Source of the DNA: an uncultured Oscillospiraceae bacterium
GTDB taxonomy: Bacteria > Bacillota > Clostridia > Oscillospirales > Ruminococcaceae
Length of the DNA: 29,831 nt
Direction: 5' to 3'
NCBI GenBank assembly: GCA_910578255.1
Contig: CAJTQM010000006.1
Coordinates: 288-30,118, forward strand
Part shown: piece after piece, positions 7,089 through 14,761 of the stretch
Layout of the letters: each line of letters starts with the position of its first letter
Numbering within the stretch: position 1 is the first letter of the stretch
Translations under genes and position numbers: made by a program
Notes under the pieces: model-generated
Databases searched by the model: none
Told to the model about the DNA's origin: nothing
The model's input: only the letters and a program-made list of their open reading frames with translations

Positions 7089-8909
7089 GTGAAGAGTGGT
7101 TTTATTTGGGAGAATAAAGATAGAAATCTGCTGTTTTTTCCGGTAGCTTTTCTCTTGGCGGTAATGCCGTTTGTGATCCGGGCCACCCAGCATTTTTTAC
7201 ACGGTGAACTGCGCCGGCTTTTTTCCACCGACAGCGTGACGGAAATTTTTGCCCAATACCGGGCGCGCTTTCTGTGGATCATGGCGGCGGTAATGCTGGT
7301 CCTGCTCTATATTTTTGGAAAAAGAATCTTTTGTGGTCTGAGTCGGATAGACTGGCTTTACTTTGGCCTTTGTGGCATATTTTTGCTGTTTTTGGTCCTG
7401 TCTACCGTCTTTTCCGACAACCGCGATACGGCCCTGTGGGGGCTGTATGACCGGGCGGAGGGAATGGTCACCCAGATCGGCTATCTGGTTTTGTTTTTGT
7501 ACGCTTCTTTGACCTGCTGCACATCCCGGGATCTGAAGCTTTTACTGGCGGCGGTGGGCGTCGTAATCGCCGCAAACGCCGTGACGGGCATTTCGCAATT
7601 TGCTGGCCATAACCTGTTGACCAGCGAATGGGCGAACAGGCTGATTGTTCCCGACGACATTGAAGGGACGATCAGCGACTTTGGCAGTACGCGAATGTAC
7701 GGGATGGTCGGCCATTATAACTATGTGGGCAGCCTGACGGCGGCGGTGCTTCCGCTGTGTACGGTTTTAGCGCTGTTCGAAAAAAAATGGAAATTTCGGA
7801 TCCCCGCTTTGGTAATGGCGGCTCTTTCGCTGATGCTTTTGCTGGGTTCCACCTCCCGGGCCGGGCTGATCGGCACGGCGGCGGCGGTGATTCTGAGCGC
7901 GATTTTTTTCCGTCGGCTTTTGCTGCGGTACTGGAAAATCCTGCTTTTGGGTTTTGGCGTTCTTCTGGCGGCGGTTGTTGGGATCAATTTTGTACTGGAC
8001 AACGCGATTTTAGAGCGGGTTCCTATGCTTTTTGCCGATATCAAGACCATCTTTTCCGATACATCGGATTTTGACTACAAGGACCATATTTTTATCCGTG
8101 GAGTGGAAAACCGTGAAGACGGCGCGGTCCTTCTTTTTCAGGACAACTGCCTGCAGCTTTCGGTAGAAAACGGGGCACTTGTCTTTCGCGATCAAAATGG
8201 GCAGGAGGTCTTGTACACCGAAAACGGGGAGGGAACTTTGGAAACGGAGAACAGCGTTTTCGCTCCCCTTTCCTTTGTCCCGGCCAACGGCATGAGCCAA
8301 GGGAAGGTTTATACCAATTTGAGTCTGATTTACAACGGCCGGCGTTTAATGCAGTTTTATTATGACGACAGCCAGATTTATTTTGTCCGAAAGGATACCA
8401 TGGAAAAAACGACGCTGTTAGAGCCGCCCGTCGCCGGATTTTTAAAGGGCAAGGAACTGATTGGCTCCATGCGCGGGTATATCTGGTCCCGGACGATTCC
8501 CATGCTGCCGCGGTATCTGCTGACCGGCGCCGGTCCGGACTGTTATATTTTCGAGTTCCCCCAGGACGACATTTTGGGAAAGCTGTATGCGTACGGCAAT
8601 GGCACCATTGTAGTGGATAAGCCGCATAATCTTTACTTACAGATTTTTGTCAACGAAGGCGGTGTCGCGTTGTTGGCCTTTTTGGCGATCTGCGCCCTCT
8701 ACTTTTGGGATTGCTTCCGGCTATATGGCGGCAAAGACCAAAAGCGCAAGAAATTTCGTCCTATTGCGGTGGCACTGGGTGTAGCGGGTTATTTGTTCGC
8801 AGGCCTTTTTAACGATTCCACCGTCCTCACTGCTGTCCTTTTTTGGGTTTTACTTGGGGCGGGTGTTGGCATGAACCGGCAATATAGACGAGAAAGCGAG
8901 AATCAGTAA
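7089..8909 (+). CDS. O-antigen ligase / Wzy-type polymerase family membrane protein
   Basis: A 606-residue multi-pass membrane protein of the Wzy_C / O-antigen ligase family, which polymerises or transfers lipid-linked glycans outside the membrane. Roughly ten hydrophobic segments span residues 15-315 and 518-600. The family signature region is GYIWSRTIPMLPRYLLTGAGPD (about 463-484) followed by VDKPHNLYLQIFVNEGG (about 507-523), which carries the conserved His-Asn. Between them and the membrane core lies a hydrophilic, beta-rich insertion of about 130 residues (about 325-455). The start is GTG 7089, with AAAAAGGAG upstream. It lies two bases after the phosphoglycosyltransferase and its stop overlaps the next start, showing tight co-translation. 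Whether it acts as polymerase or ligase is not decidable here. Confidence 0.85.
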   Translation: MKSGFIWENKDRNLLFFPVAFLLAVMPFVIRATQHFLHGELRRLFSTDSVTEIFAQYRARFLWIMAAVMLVLLYIFGKRIFCGLSRIDWLYFGLCGIFLLFLVLSTVFSDNRDTALWGLYDRAEGMVTQIGYLVLFLYASLTCCTSRDLKLLLAAVGVVIAANAVTGISQFAGHNLLTSEWANRLIVPDDIEGTISDFGSTRMYGMVGHYNYVGSLTAAVLPLCTVLALFEKKWKFRIPALVMAALSLMLLLGSTSRAGLIGTAAAVILSAIFFRRLLLRYWKILLLGFGVLLAAVVGINFVLDNAILERVPMLFADIKTIFSDTSDFDYKDHIFIRGVENREDGAVLLFQDNCLQLSVENGALVFRDQNGQEVLYTENGEGTLETENSVFAPLSFVPANGMSQGKVYTNLSLIYNGRRLMQFYYDDSQIYFVRKDTMEKTTLLEPPVAGFLKGKELIGSMRGYIWSRTIPMLPRYLLTGAGPDCYIFEFPQDDILGKLYAYGNGTIVVDKPHNLYLQIFVNEGGVALLAFLAICALYFWDCFRLYGGKDQKRKKFRPIAVALGVAGYLFAGLFNDSTVLTAVLFWVLLGAGVGMNRQYRRESENQ

Positions 8910-10030
8910 TGGCCAAAAAGATTTTGTATGCGGCTTCGACCTTTGGGCATTTAAAGTCGTTTCACCTGCCCTATATGAAAGAACTTTTGTCTTTGGGCGC
9001 ACAGGTACACGCCATGGGCGCCGGAGATCCCTCCGGGCTGCCGGAAGGGGTTCGGACAATCACGATGCCCTTTCAAAAGCGGATGGTTTCCTGGAAAAAT
9101 ATTCAATGCGCCTGGCGCATCCGAAAGCTTATCCGCGAAGAGGGATATGATCTGGTCAGCGTTCATACTTCGTTGGCGGCCTTTTTTGTCCGTCTGGGAA
9201 TCTTGCTTGGCGGGCGGCGTCCCCGGGTTGTCAACACGGTGCACGGCTATCTGTTTGATTGCCGGACCAAGTTCCCCAAAAGACTTGTGCTGCTGGCGGC
9301 GGAAAAACTGACCCGTCCGGTGACAAATGTTGTGGCGGTTATGAACCGGCAGGATGAGCAGATTGCCAAGCAGCATCGGCTTTACAGGGATCGGCTGGTT
9401 TTTTTAGACGGGATGGGGATTGACCTTACCCGGTTTATTCGATCCGCTGAAACGGAAGAAAGGATCCAGGCATTAAAAAACCAATTGGAATGTAAGCCGG
9501 AGGAGTTGATTATGGTCTGCGCCGCAGAGTTTTCCGGCCGGAAAAATCAGGCTTTTTTGGTCCGCGCCCTGGCCCGGCTGAAGGCCCAGGGAATTCTCTG
9601 CCGCCTGATTCTGGCGGGGGACGGGGAACGGCTGGAAGAAATCCGGCAATTGGCGTTTTCGTTACAGGTGCAGGAATGTGTGCATCTTCCCGGCTATACC
9701 CGGGATTTGGCCCCTTATTTTTATCTGGCGGATGTCAGCGTATCGGCCAGCCGGATCGAGGGCCTGCCGTTTCAGATTATGGAGGCGATGGCCTGCGGTC
9801 TTCCGGTGGTGGCCAGCCGCATCAAGGGACATGAGGATTTAATTGAGCCCGACGTCAACGGCCTGCTGTTTGATTTTGACGATCAGGATGGGTTCTGCCG
9901 CGCAATCCGGCGGCTGTACGAGGATCCCGACCTTCGAGAGCGGATGGGCCGGGCGGGACAGGAAAAAATCGAGCGGTACCGGTTGGAAAAGGTCCTTGAA
10001 GAAAATGTAAAAAAGTTGTATGAATCCTAA
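8909..10030 (+). CDS. Family 4 glycosyltransferase (exopolysaccharide)
   Basis: A 373-residue GT-B-fold glycosyltransferase of CAZy family 4, expected to add a sugar to the lipid-linked intermediate on the cytoplasmic face. The N-terminal Glyco_trans_4 domain begins KILYAASTFGHLKSFHLPYMKEL and includes VNTVHGYLF. The C-terminal domain has EFSGRKNQAFLVRALARL, LILAGDGERLEEI and the nucleotide-sugar motif SRIEGLPFQIMEAMACGLPVVAS with its paired glutamates. It resembles the EpsD/EpsF-type enzymes of Firmicutes. The start ATG overlaps the preceding TAA by one base, and a terminator follows 14 bases after the stop. Donor and acceptor sugars are unknown. Confidence 0.9.
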   Translation: MAKKILYAASTFGHLKSFHLPYMKELLSLGAQVHAMGAGDPSGLPEGVRTITMPFQKRMVSWKNIQCAWRIRKLIREEGYDLVSVHTSLAAFFVRLGILLGGRRPRVVNTVHGYLFDCRTKFPKRLVLLAAEKLTRPVTNVVAVMNRQDEQIAKQHRLYRDRLVFLDGMGIDLTRFIRSAETEERIQALKNQLECKPEELIMVCAAEFSGRKNQAFLVRALARLKAQGILCRLILAGDGERLEEIRQLAFSLQVQECVHLPGYTRDLAPYFYLADVSVSASRIEGLPFQIMEAMACGLPVVASRIKGHEDLIEPDVNGLLFDFDDQDGFCRAIRRLYEDPDLRERMGRAGQEKIERYRLEKVLEENVKKLYES

Positions 10031-10043
10031 GCTTGTCAAAATA

Positions 10044-10083
10044 AAAAAGGGGCGGCAATAAACCTTCTGCTGTCCCTTTTTGT
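10044..10083 (+). terminator. Rho-independent terminator of the exopolysaccharide operon
   Basis: A 13-bp stem with two GT pairs (10044-10056 with 10069-10081) flanked by A5 and T5. Confidence 0.85.
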
Positions 10084-10109
10084 TTTGCGACGGCGCTTGG
10101 GGGAAAAGA

Positions 10110-10138
10110 TTGACAAAACCGGTCTGCGGCAGTATAAT
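10110..10138 (+). promoter_or_regulatory. Consensus promoter of the BlaI/M56 operon
   Basis: TTGACA (10110-10115), 17-base spacer, TATAAT (10133-10138): a perfect sigma-A consensus, as expected for a promoter held down by a repressor. Confidence 0.9.
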
Positions 10139-10151
10139 AAGGGAAAATACG

Positions 10152-10163
10152 CTACAAATGTAG
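10152..10163 (+). promoter_or_regulatory. BlaI/MecI-type operator
   Basis: CTACAAATGTAG is a dyad with perfect CTACA/TGTAG arms, matching the TACA-N2-TGTA core recognised by BlaI/MecI repressors. It starts about seven bases after the predicted transcription start and overlaps the TAGGAG ribosome site of the repressor gene, so autoregulation is expected. Confidence 0.8.
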
Positions 10164-10173
10164 GAGAGAACCC

Positions 10174-10560
10174 ATGAAAATGAAAAAGCTGCCGGAGTCC
10201 GAGTTGGAAATTATGATTGCGCTGTGGGAAGCGAACGGTCCCGTGCCGCGAAATTATTTTGACAAAAAGCTGAAGGAAAGCAAAAATTGGGCGGATTCTA
10301 CCATCTTGAGTCTGCTGGGGCGGCTTCAGGAAAAGGGCTTTTTATCCTGTCACAAGCAAGGAAACCGGAATTTGTATGAGCCGCTGGTGTCGGAAAAGGA
10401 ATATCTGGCCTATGAAAACCGCCATTTTTTAAAAAAGCTGCATGGAAACTCGATTCGCAATCTGGTGGCTTCTATGGTAAAAAGCGATGATTTGACTCAA
10501 GCGGATTTAGAGGATCTGCGGCGATACCTGGATCAGGTGAAAAAAGGAGAGGGGGAGTAA
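10174..10560 (+). CDS. BlaI/MecI/CopY family transcriptional repressor
   Basis: A 128-residue winged-helix repressor of the penicillinase-repressor family. The N-terminal part (LPESELEIMIALWEANGPVP, then NWADSTILSLLGRLQEKGFLSCHKQGNRNLYEPLVS, about residues 6-72) is the DNA-binding wing; the rest is the helical dimerisation part that BlaR1-type proteases cleave in known systems. ATG 10174 follows AGGAGA. The operator at 10152-10163 sits immediately upstream, and the M56 protease gene begins four bases after its stop, so this is a classic repressor/sensor-protease pair. No beta-lactamase is nearby, so the regulated output is probably elsewhere or is the operon itself. Confidence 0.9.
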   Translation: MKMKKLPESELEIMIALWEANGPVPRNYFDKKLKESKNWADSTILSLLGRLQEKGFLSCHKQGNRNLYEPLVSEKEYLAYENRHFLKKLHGNSIRNLVASMVKSDDLTQADLEDLRRYLDQVKKGEGE

Positions 10561-10564
10561 GGAT

Positions 10565-13177
10565 ATGGCAGATTTCTTTGCGGATTTTTTGCGCATCAGC
10601 GCCGGAATGTCGCTGCTTTCTCTGCTGATTCTGCTTGGCACCCCTTTTTTGAAAAAGCGGTATACGGCCCGCTGGCGCTATTGGGTATGGCTGGTGATTG
10701 CGGTCCGGCTGTTGGTTTTGGTGCGGATACCCGCTATACAGCTGCCGGATTTCAGCGCCATTTTTGGGGAGAGCATGTCTGTTCCGGTGTGGGTGCAGCC
10801 GCCGGAGCAGGGACAGAATGGGTCCGGCTACCCGGAAAATGGCGCGGACCAGATCATAGCCCCGGTTTCGCGGCCGCAAGATTCTCCCGCGCAAAACGCG
10901 GCGGTCCGTCCTTCTGCAAACCAGCAGGGGGAATCGTCGCAGGGACAGGAGGCGTTTTGGCAGAATTTTAGGGAAAGGCTTCGGGCGTTTCCCTGGACAA
11001 AGGCGGGGATAGTTCTCTGGATTTTAGGCGCGGCGGTGACACTTATTTTCTACGGGGCGTCATATTTTCATATGCGCCGTGTTTTCAAACGCTATACCCG
11101 CCCGATTCAAAGCGCTGCCTGCTGGGAAAGCTGGGAAAAAATCCGCCGGCAGATGGGATATCGCGGGCCGCTTCGGCTAATGCGCTGCCAGACCGTCTCC
11201 TCGCCGGTAGTCTGCGGTATACGATCGCCGGTTCTGCTGCTGCCGCAGGAGGGTTATCTGGCGCCAGTGCTGGAAATGATTTTCCGCCATGAGTTGGTTC
11301 ATGTTATGCGCCGGGATTTGTGGTATAAGCTTTTGCTGCTGATCGTCTTGGTGGTCCACTGGTTTAACCCGGTGATCCATTGGATGGTGCGCGCGGCCAA
11401 CAGGGATTTGGAGATTTCCTGCGACGAGCGGGTGATCGCTCGCCAGACCGGCGAATTTCGCGCCCAATACAGCGAGGCGATTTTTGGTGTACTGCGCCAA
11501 AGCGTGGGGCAGCGTTTTCTTTTTTCCACCAGCTTTTGCGATGAGAAAAAAACGCTGATGCAGCGGTTTTCTGCGATATTTGATACCCAACGCAAACGGC
11601 GCGGCGTTTTGCTGATGTCCTTTATTTTTGTAGCCTGCCTATTGACGGGCAGTCTGACCGGGTGCCAGACAGATCCGGTCCAGTCTGGCGGCCAGATAGA
11701 GGAGACGCTCCCAACCTCCGGGGAACAACTGGATCTGGAGCAGGGCGCTTTCGAGCAGATGCGCCGAACGGCCAGTCTGTATGAGTCCTACTGCAACGGT
11801 TCCGAGCGTACACAGGGACAGGAGCAAAACTATCTCACCAGTCTCGGTTTCGGTTATCTGTTGGAGGACGGTCAGCTGAAGGTATCGGAGCATCAGGATT
11901 ATTCGGTGAAAGCCGCCGATTTGGCGCAGATGGATCAGTTCTTTTTCTGTCAGGTGTGGGCCGGCTGGAATGATGCGGACCAGCAGGAGATCTACCATTA
12001 TTCGACCGATTACCGGACCACCGGCGAAGCGTTTTTCACCTTGGAGCAAACCGGCGCCCGGCAGCTGGAAAACGGCGATATTGTGGTGGACTACAAAAGG
12101 GAGACGGACAAAGCAACGCTATGGCCGGTTCGTTATGTATTTCGGCCCCAGCAGGCCAAGACAGTTCCAGATTCGCTGAAAAAGGATTTTTCCGCCGGCG
12201 ATACGGTGTATAAAATTCTCAGCGTAGAAAATCTGCGGTCCCAGCCGCCCCAGTCTCAGACCATCGAGATCGCCAACGCCGAACAGCTGCTGGATGCAGC
12301 AAAACGGATCAACGAGGGCGGATGGCTGAACCAGAACGATACCTATCGTTTGACGGCGGATATTGATCTGACCGGCATCGATTTTATCCCCATGGGGATG
12401 AACGAACGGTATTTATCCCATTGGGATGACGACGACGCCAGGGACCCGTCTCTTCGAGGCTTTAACGGCGTTTTTGACGGGCAGGGGCACACCATCTCCC
12501 ATCTGCAGCTGGACGCGTCTCAGCTGGAATATCTGGGCGATCCCAATTACGTTCTCAACGGCGTGGGGCTGTTTGCCAATATCGGCCCTGGCGGACGGGT
12601 AATGAATCTGAAGCTGGAGGACTGTACCGTTACCTCGCCGGTGGAATACGGTTCCGAATGGGGAGCCGCCGGTCTGCTGGCGGCCCAGTGCAGCGGTCTG
12701 GTGGAGAATGTTTCGGTGCAGGGGACGGTCGAAGGCTCTTATTCGGTCGGCGGCTTGGCAGGGCGGATGGGCGGTTCGGCCTACAACTGCTCGGCGGATG
12801 TGACGGCGCGGGGCTTTAGCGAGGTCGGCGCCTTTGCCGGCGACGCCAGCTATGCTGTTTTGCAAAACTGCACCGCAACCGGTCAGGTAGTCTCGCTGCC
12901 GGTCAGGGAAGTTTCTCCCGGCGATGCGATACCCATAAGTTTTGGCGGTTTTATCGGCTTTTCCGTACAGGGAACCGTGCTGGACTGCGACGTATCGGTT
13001 TATGTTTCCACAACGGTCGCCACCAATTGGGTAGGGGCCTTTGGTGGATACGTTCAAAGCTTTCAGACGAAAAATTGTACATACGACCGAAAAAAAGCGG
13101 GAAACTGGGAGATCGTGGACGTGATATACCAGACGACCTCGGATTATCCGGAGGAACTGGACATTCGGGGAAGATAG
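10565..13177 (+). CDS. M56 (BlaR1-type) membrane metalloprotease with C-terminal GLUG-repeat domain
   Basis: An 870-residue membrane protein. Residues 1-60 give two membrane helices, followed by a Pro/Gln/Ser-rich loop (about 75-135) and a third helix (about 147-170). The cytoplasmic M56 zinc-protease domain follows, with His242-Glu243-x-x-His246 (HELVH) and the downstream DLEISCDER carrying the third ligand region. A fourth hydrophobic segment (about 344-367) is preceded by KRR and ends LTGC, a lipobox-like sequence at Cys367. In place of the penicillin-binding sensor of BlaR1 there is an unassigned domain (about 380-560) and a GLUG-type beta-repeat domain (about 575-870). The latter has LTADIDLTG, FDGQGHTISHL and repeats VGGLAGRM, VGAFAGDA, FGGFIGFS and VGAFGGYV. 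By analogy it should sense an outside signal and inactivate the adjacent repressor; the ligand is unknown. Confidence 0.88.
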   Translation: MADFFADFLRISAGMSLLSLLILLGTPFLKKRYTARWRYWVWLVIAVRLLVLVRIPAIQLPDFSAIFGESMSVPVWVQPPEQGQNGSGYPENGADQIIAPVSRPQDSPAQNAAVRPSANQQGESSQGQEAFWQNFRERLRAFPWTKAGIVLWILGAAVTLIFYGASYFHMRRVFKRYTRPIQSAACWESWEKIRRQMGYRGPLRLMRCQTVSSPVVCGIRSPVLLLPQEGYLAPVLEMIFRHELVHVMRRDLWYKLLLLIVLVVHWFNPVIHWMVRAANRDLEISCDERVIARQTGEFRAQYSEAIFGVLRQSVGQRFLFSTSFCDEKKTLMQRFSAIFDTQRKRRGVLLMSFIFVACLLTGSLTGCQTDPVQSGGQIEETLPTSGEQLDLEQGAFEQMRRTASLYESYCNGSERTQGQEQNYLTSLGFGYLLEDGQLKVSEHQDYSVKAADLAQMDQFFFCQVWAGWNDADQQEIYHYSTDYRTTGEAFFTLEQTGARQLENGDIVVDYKRETDKATLWPVRYVFRPQQAKTVPDSLKKDFSAGDTVYKILSVENLRSQPPQSQTIEIANAEQLLDAAKRINEGGWLNQNDTYRLTADIDLTGIDFIPMGMNERYLSHWDDDDARDPSLRGFNGVFDGQGHTISHLQLDASQLEYLGDPNYVLNGVGLFANIGPGGRVMNLKLEDCTVTSPVEYGSEWGAAGLLAAQCSGLVENVSVQGTVEGSYSVGGLAGRMGGSAYNCSADVTARGFSEVGAFAGDASYAVLQNCTATGQVVSLPVREVSPGDAIPISFGGFIGFSVQGTVLDCDVSVYVSTTVATNWVGAFGGYVQSFQTKNCTYDRKKAGNWEIVDVIYQTTSDYPEELDIRGR

Positions 13178-13201
13178 ATCCGCCGCAGGTTTTCACCATG
13201 A

Positions 13202-13238
13202 AAAAAAGAGAGGAATTCTAAAAATTCCTCTCTTTTTT
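13202..13238. terminator. Bidirectional terminator between the M56 gene and fliB-like gene
   Basis: Perfect 16-bp stem: A6 plus GAGAGGAATT (13202-13217) pairs with AATTCCTCTC plus T6 (13223-13238). The A and T tracts let it work on both strands, serving the convergent genes on either side. Confidence 0.9.
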
Positions 13239-13262
13239 GCGGAATCTGCGAATTTTTTAAGC

Positions 13263-14531
13263 TTACCGCAGCAGATAAGCGGCGTGGGCCAACGTGTCCA
13301 GCGTCTTTTCCGGCTTTTCACGACCAAATGTGTTGACGGCCTGCGCAAGATTGGTGTGCTGTGTAATTCGGGCGAGGGCGACGACAGCGCGAAGCAGCCG
13401 CTGCTGCTCCGACTGTCCTTCCACTTCGGGAAGCAGGCTCAGCAGAATGCGCAGTAGCATGTACTGCTCCGCCAGAATAACGCCGTGGTATTCCATCGTG
13501 ATCGGATTCTCGGAAAAATAGGTGAAGGGGAATAACGAGGAGAAAATGTAGTTGGCAAAATAGTTTTCCACAGCCAGCGCGTGGCGCTGCAGCAGCGGAT
13601 CTCCTTTTTTCTGGGCCTGTTCGAGAATAAATTCCAGTGCTCGCGGACCTACTACATACCGGCCGTTTTCCCCGTCGCACAACGGCTCCAGTGTCTTCCA
13701 CATTTGAAGGAAGTCTCCTCTGCGTTCGGCCTGCATCAAATGGGATGCCGGAAGCACCAGCGCCCAAAGATGCGTGTCTTTACTATATGCCATCTGCCCA
13801 AGAACATCGGAAAACTTACCCTCAGCCGCCTGCTGCACATACTGCCCCGCAAGATGGAGAAGTTGTTCCGCTTTTTTATCAACCATCAGTTTATCCGCCG
13901 CGCGAAGCAAAAGTCCGATGGCAAGAATACGATCCGGCAGGGGAATGGTATTTAGCTGGATCAGATCCAGACAGGCTTGACGGACAGTCTGTAGCCGGTT
14001 TAACAAGGTAATGGACTCCGAATTTTGCCGTGGCTGCCCCATCATAAAACGATCACTCCGGCTGGATGGATCATACGGGCGGCGGATACGTTCCAATTCC
14101 AGAGGTTTTCCGCTAAAAAGTGCCAGACGGGCCGCTTCTATGCAGGAAAGAGACAAGGAAAGTTCCCAAATTCCGGGCAGAAATTCTTTTTTGACCCGCG
14201 GGTAAAATGTGCAGGTGTCGGACAGTGCGTCCGGCCCCAACAGGCGATAGATGCCGCAGCCGCCGTCTTCATCCTGAAAAGCGCAGCGTTCACCTGCGTT
14301 TAGGTGCATAATTCCAAAGTCATGCGTACCGTTTTTATTTTTGTTCCGTTTAACAGCATGGGAACAAATCTCTCGGAACTTTGGATCCTGTACGGCTTTG
14401 TATTGTAGATAATGCTGCTTATCGATGGTTATAATCCAGTCGTGACAGCAATTATCCGTACAGGCAGGGCCTATGCAGGAAAATTGCCGGTAAAAGGTGG
14501 GCTGTATAATTTCGAGTTCCTTGATTGCCAT
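13263..14531 (-). CDS. fliB: Flagellin lysine-N-methylase-like Cys-cluster protein
   Basis: A 422-residue protein that matches the FliB-type flagellin lysine-N-methylase family by its Cys-rich N-terminus: Cys19, Cys24, Cys28 and Cys29 in FSCIGPACTDNCCHDW, then Cys83 and Cys92 in the CAFQDEDGGCGIY region and Cys107 in DTCTFYPR. These suggest an iron-sulfur or metal cluster. The C-terminal two thirds is helical and poorly conserved. ATG 14531 is supported by AAGGAGAG seven bases upstream; an extension to 14597 has no ribosome site. In Salmonella, FliB methylates surface lysines of flagellin, but no flagellar gene lies in this window, so the target is uncertain. Many Clostridia carry such genes away from flagellar loci. 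Confidence 0.72.
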   Translation of the reverse strand: MAIKELEIIQPTFYRQFSCIGPACTDNCCHDWIITIDKQHYLQYKAVQDPKFREICSHAVKRNKNKNGTHDFGIMHLNAGERCAFQDEDGGCGIYRLLGPDALSDTCTFYPRVKKEFLPGIWELSLSLSCIEAARLALFSGKPLELERIRRPYDPSSRSDRFMMGQPRQNSESITLLNRLQTVRQACLDLIQLNTIPLPDRILAIGLLLRAADKLMVDKKAEQLLHLAGQYVQQAAEGKFSDVLGQMAYSKDTHLWALVLPASHLMQAERRGDFLQMWKTLEPLCDGENGRYVVGPRALEFILEQAQKKGDPLLQRHALAVENYFANYIFSSLFPFTYFSENPITMEYHGVILAEQYMLLRILLSLLPEVEGQSEQQRLLRAVVALARITQHTNLAQAVNTFGREKPEKTLDTLAHAAYLLR

Positions 14532-14608
14532 CGGATCGTCTCTCCTTGTTGATTGAATGCTGGACAAATGGGCTGCTTTTTGCATAACGCTCCCCATTTG
14601 AATCGGAT

Positions 14609-14653
14609 TTTTGTTTCTTGTAAAACAAGAAACAAAAGCAGCATGCTGCTTTT
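14609..14653. repeat. Overlapping strong inverted repeats upstream of the fliB-like gene
   Basis: A 13-bp perfect inverted repeat (14609-14621 with 14625-14637, three-base loop) shares its right arm with a perfect 20-bp palindrome centred on GCATGC (14634-14653). The two stems are mutually exclusive. A further AAAAGCAGC-like copy lies near 14571-14579 on the minus strand. Confidence 0.7.
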
Positions 14654-14688
14654 ATACATTTTTGTCCGCACAAACTTTCTGTTAAACA

Positions 14689-14738
14689 TTTCTGGCGGCC
14701 CGCTTCGCTGTTTTTTAAGCTGACCGGTCCGCCAGAAA
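14689..14738 (-). terminator. Weak terminator-like stem after gltX
   Basis: TTTCTGGCGG and CCGCCAGAAA arms (about 14689-14698 and 14729-14738) pair over a 30-base loop that itself contains an A6 run. There is no long T tract, so termination here is only probable. Confidence 0.4.
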
Positions 14739-14761
14739 AGACTTTTAAAATGCCAAAGCGC

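Noticed and set aside
12413..13057. 214-codon minus-strand frame
   Set aside because: Antisense of the GLUG-repeat region; the repeat periodicity and motifs are on the plus strand.
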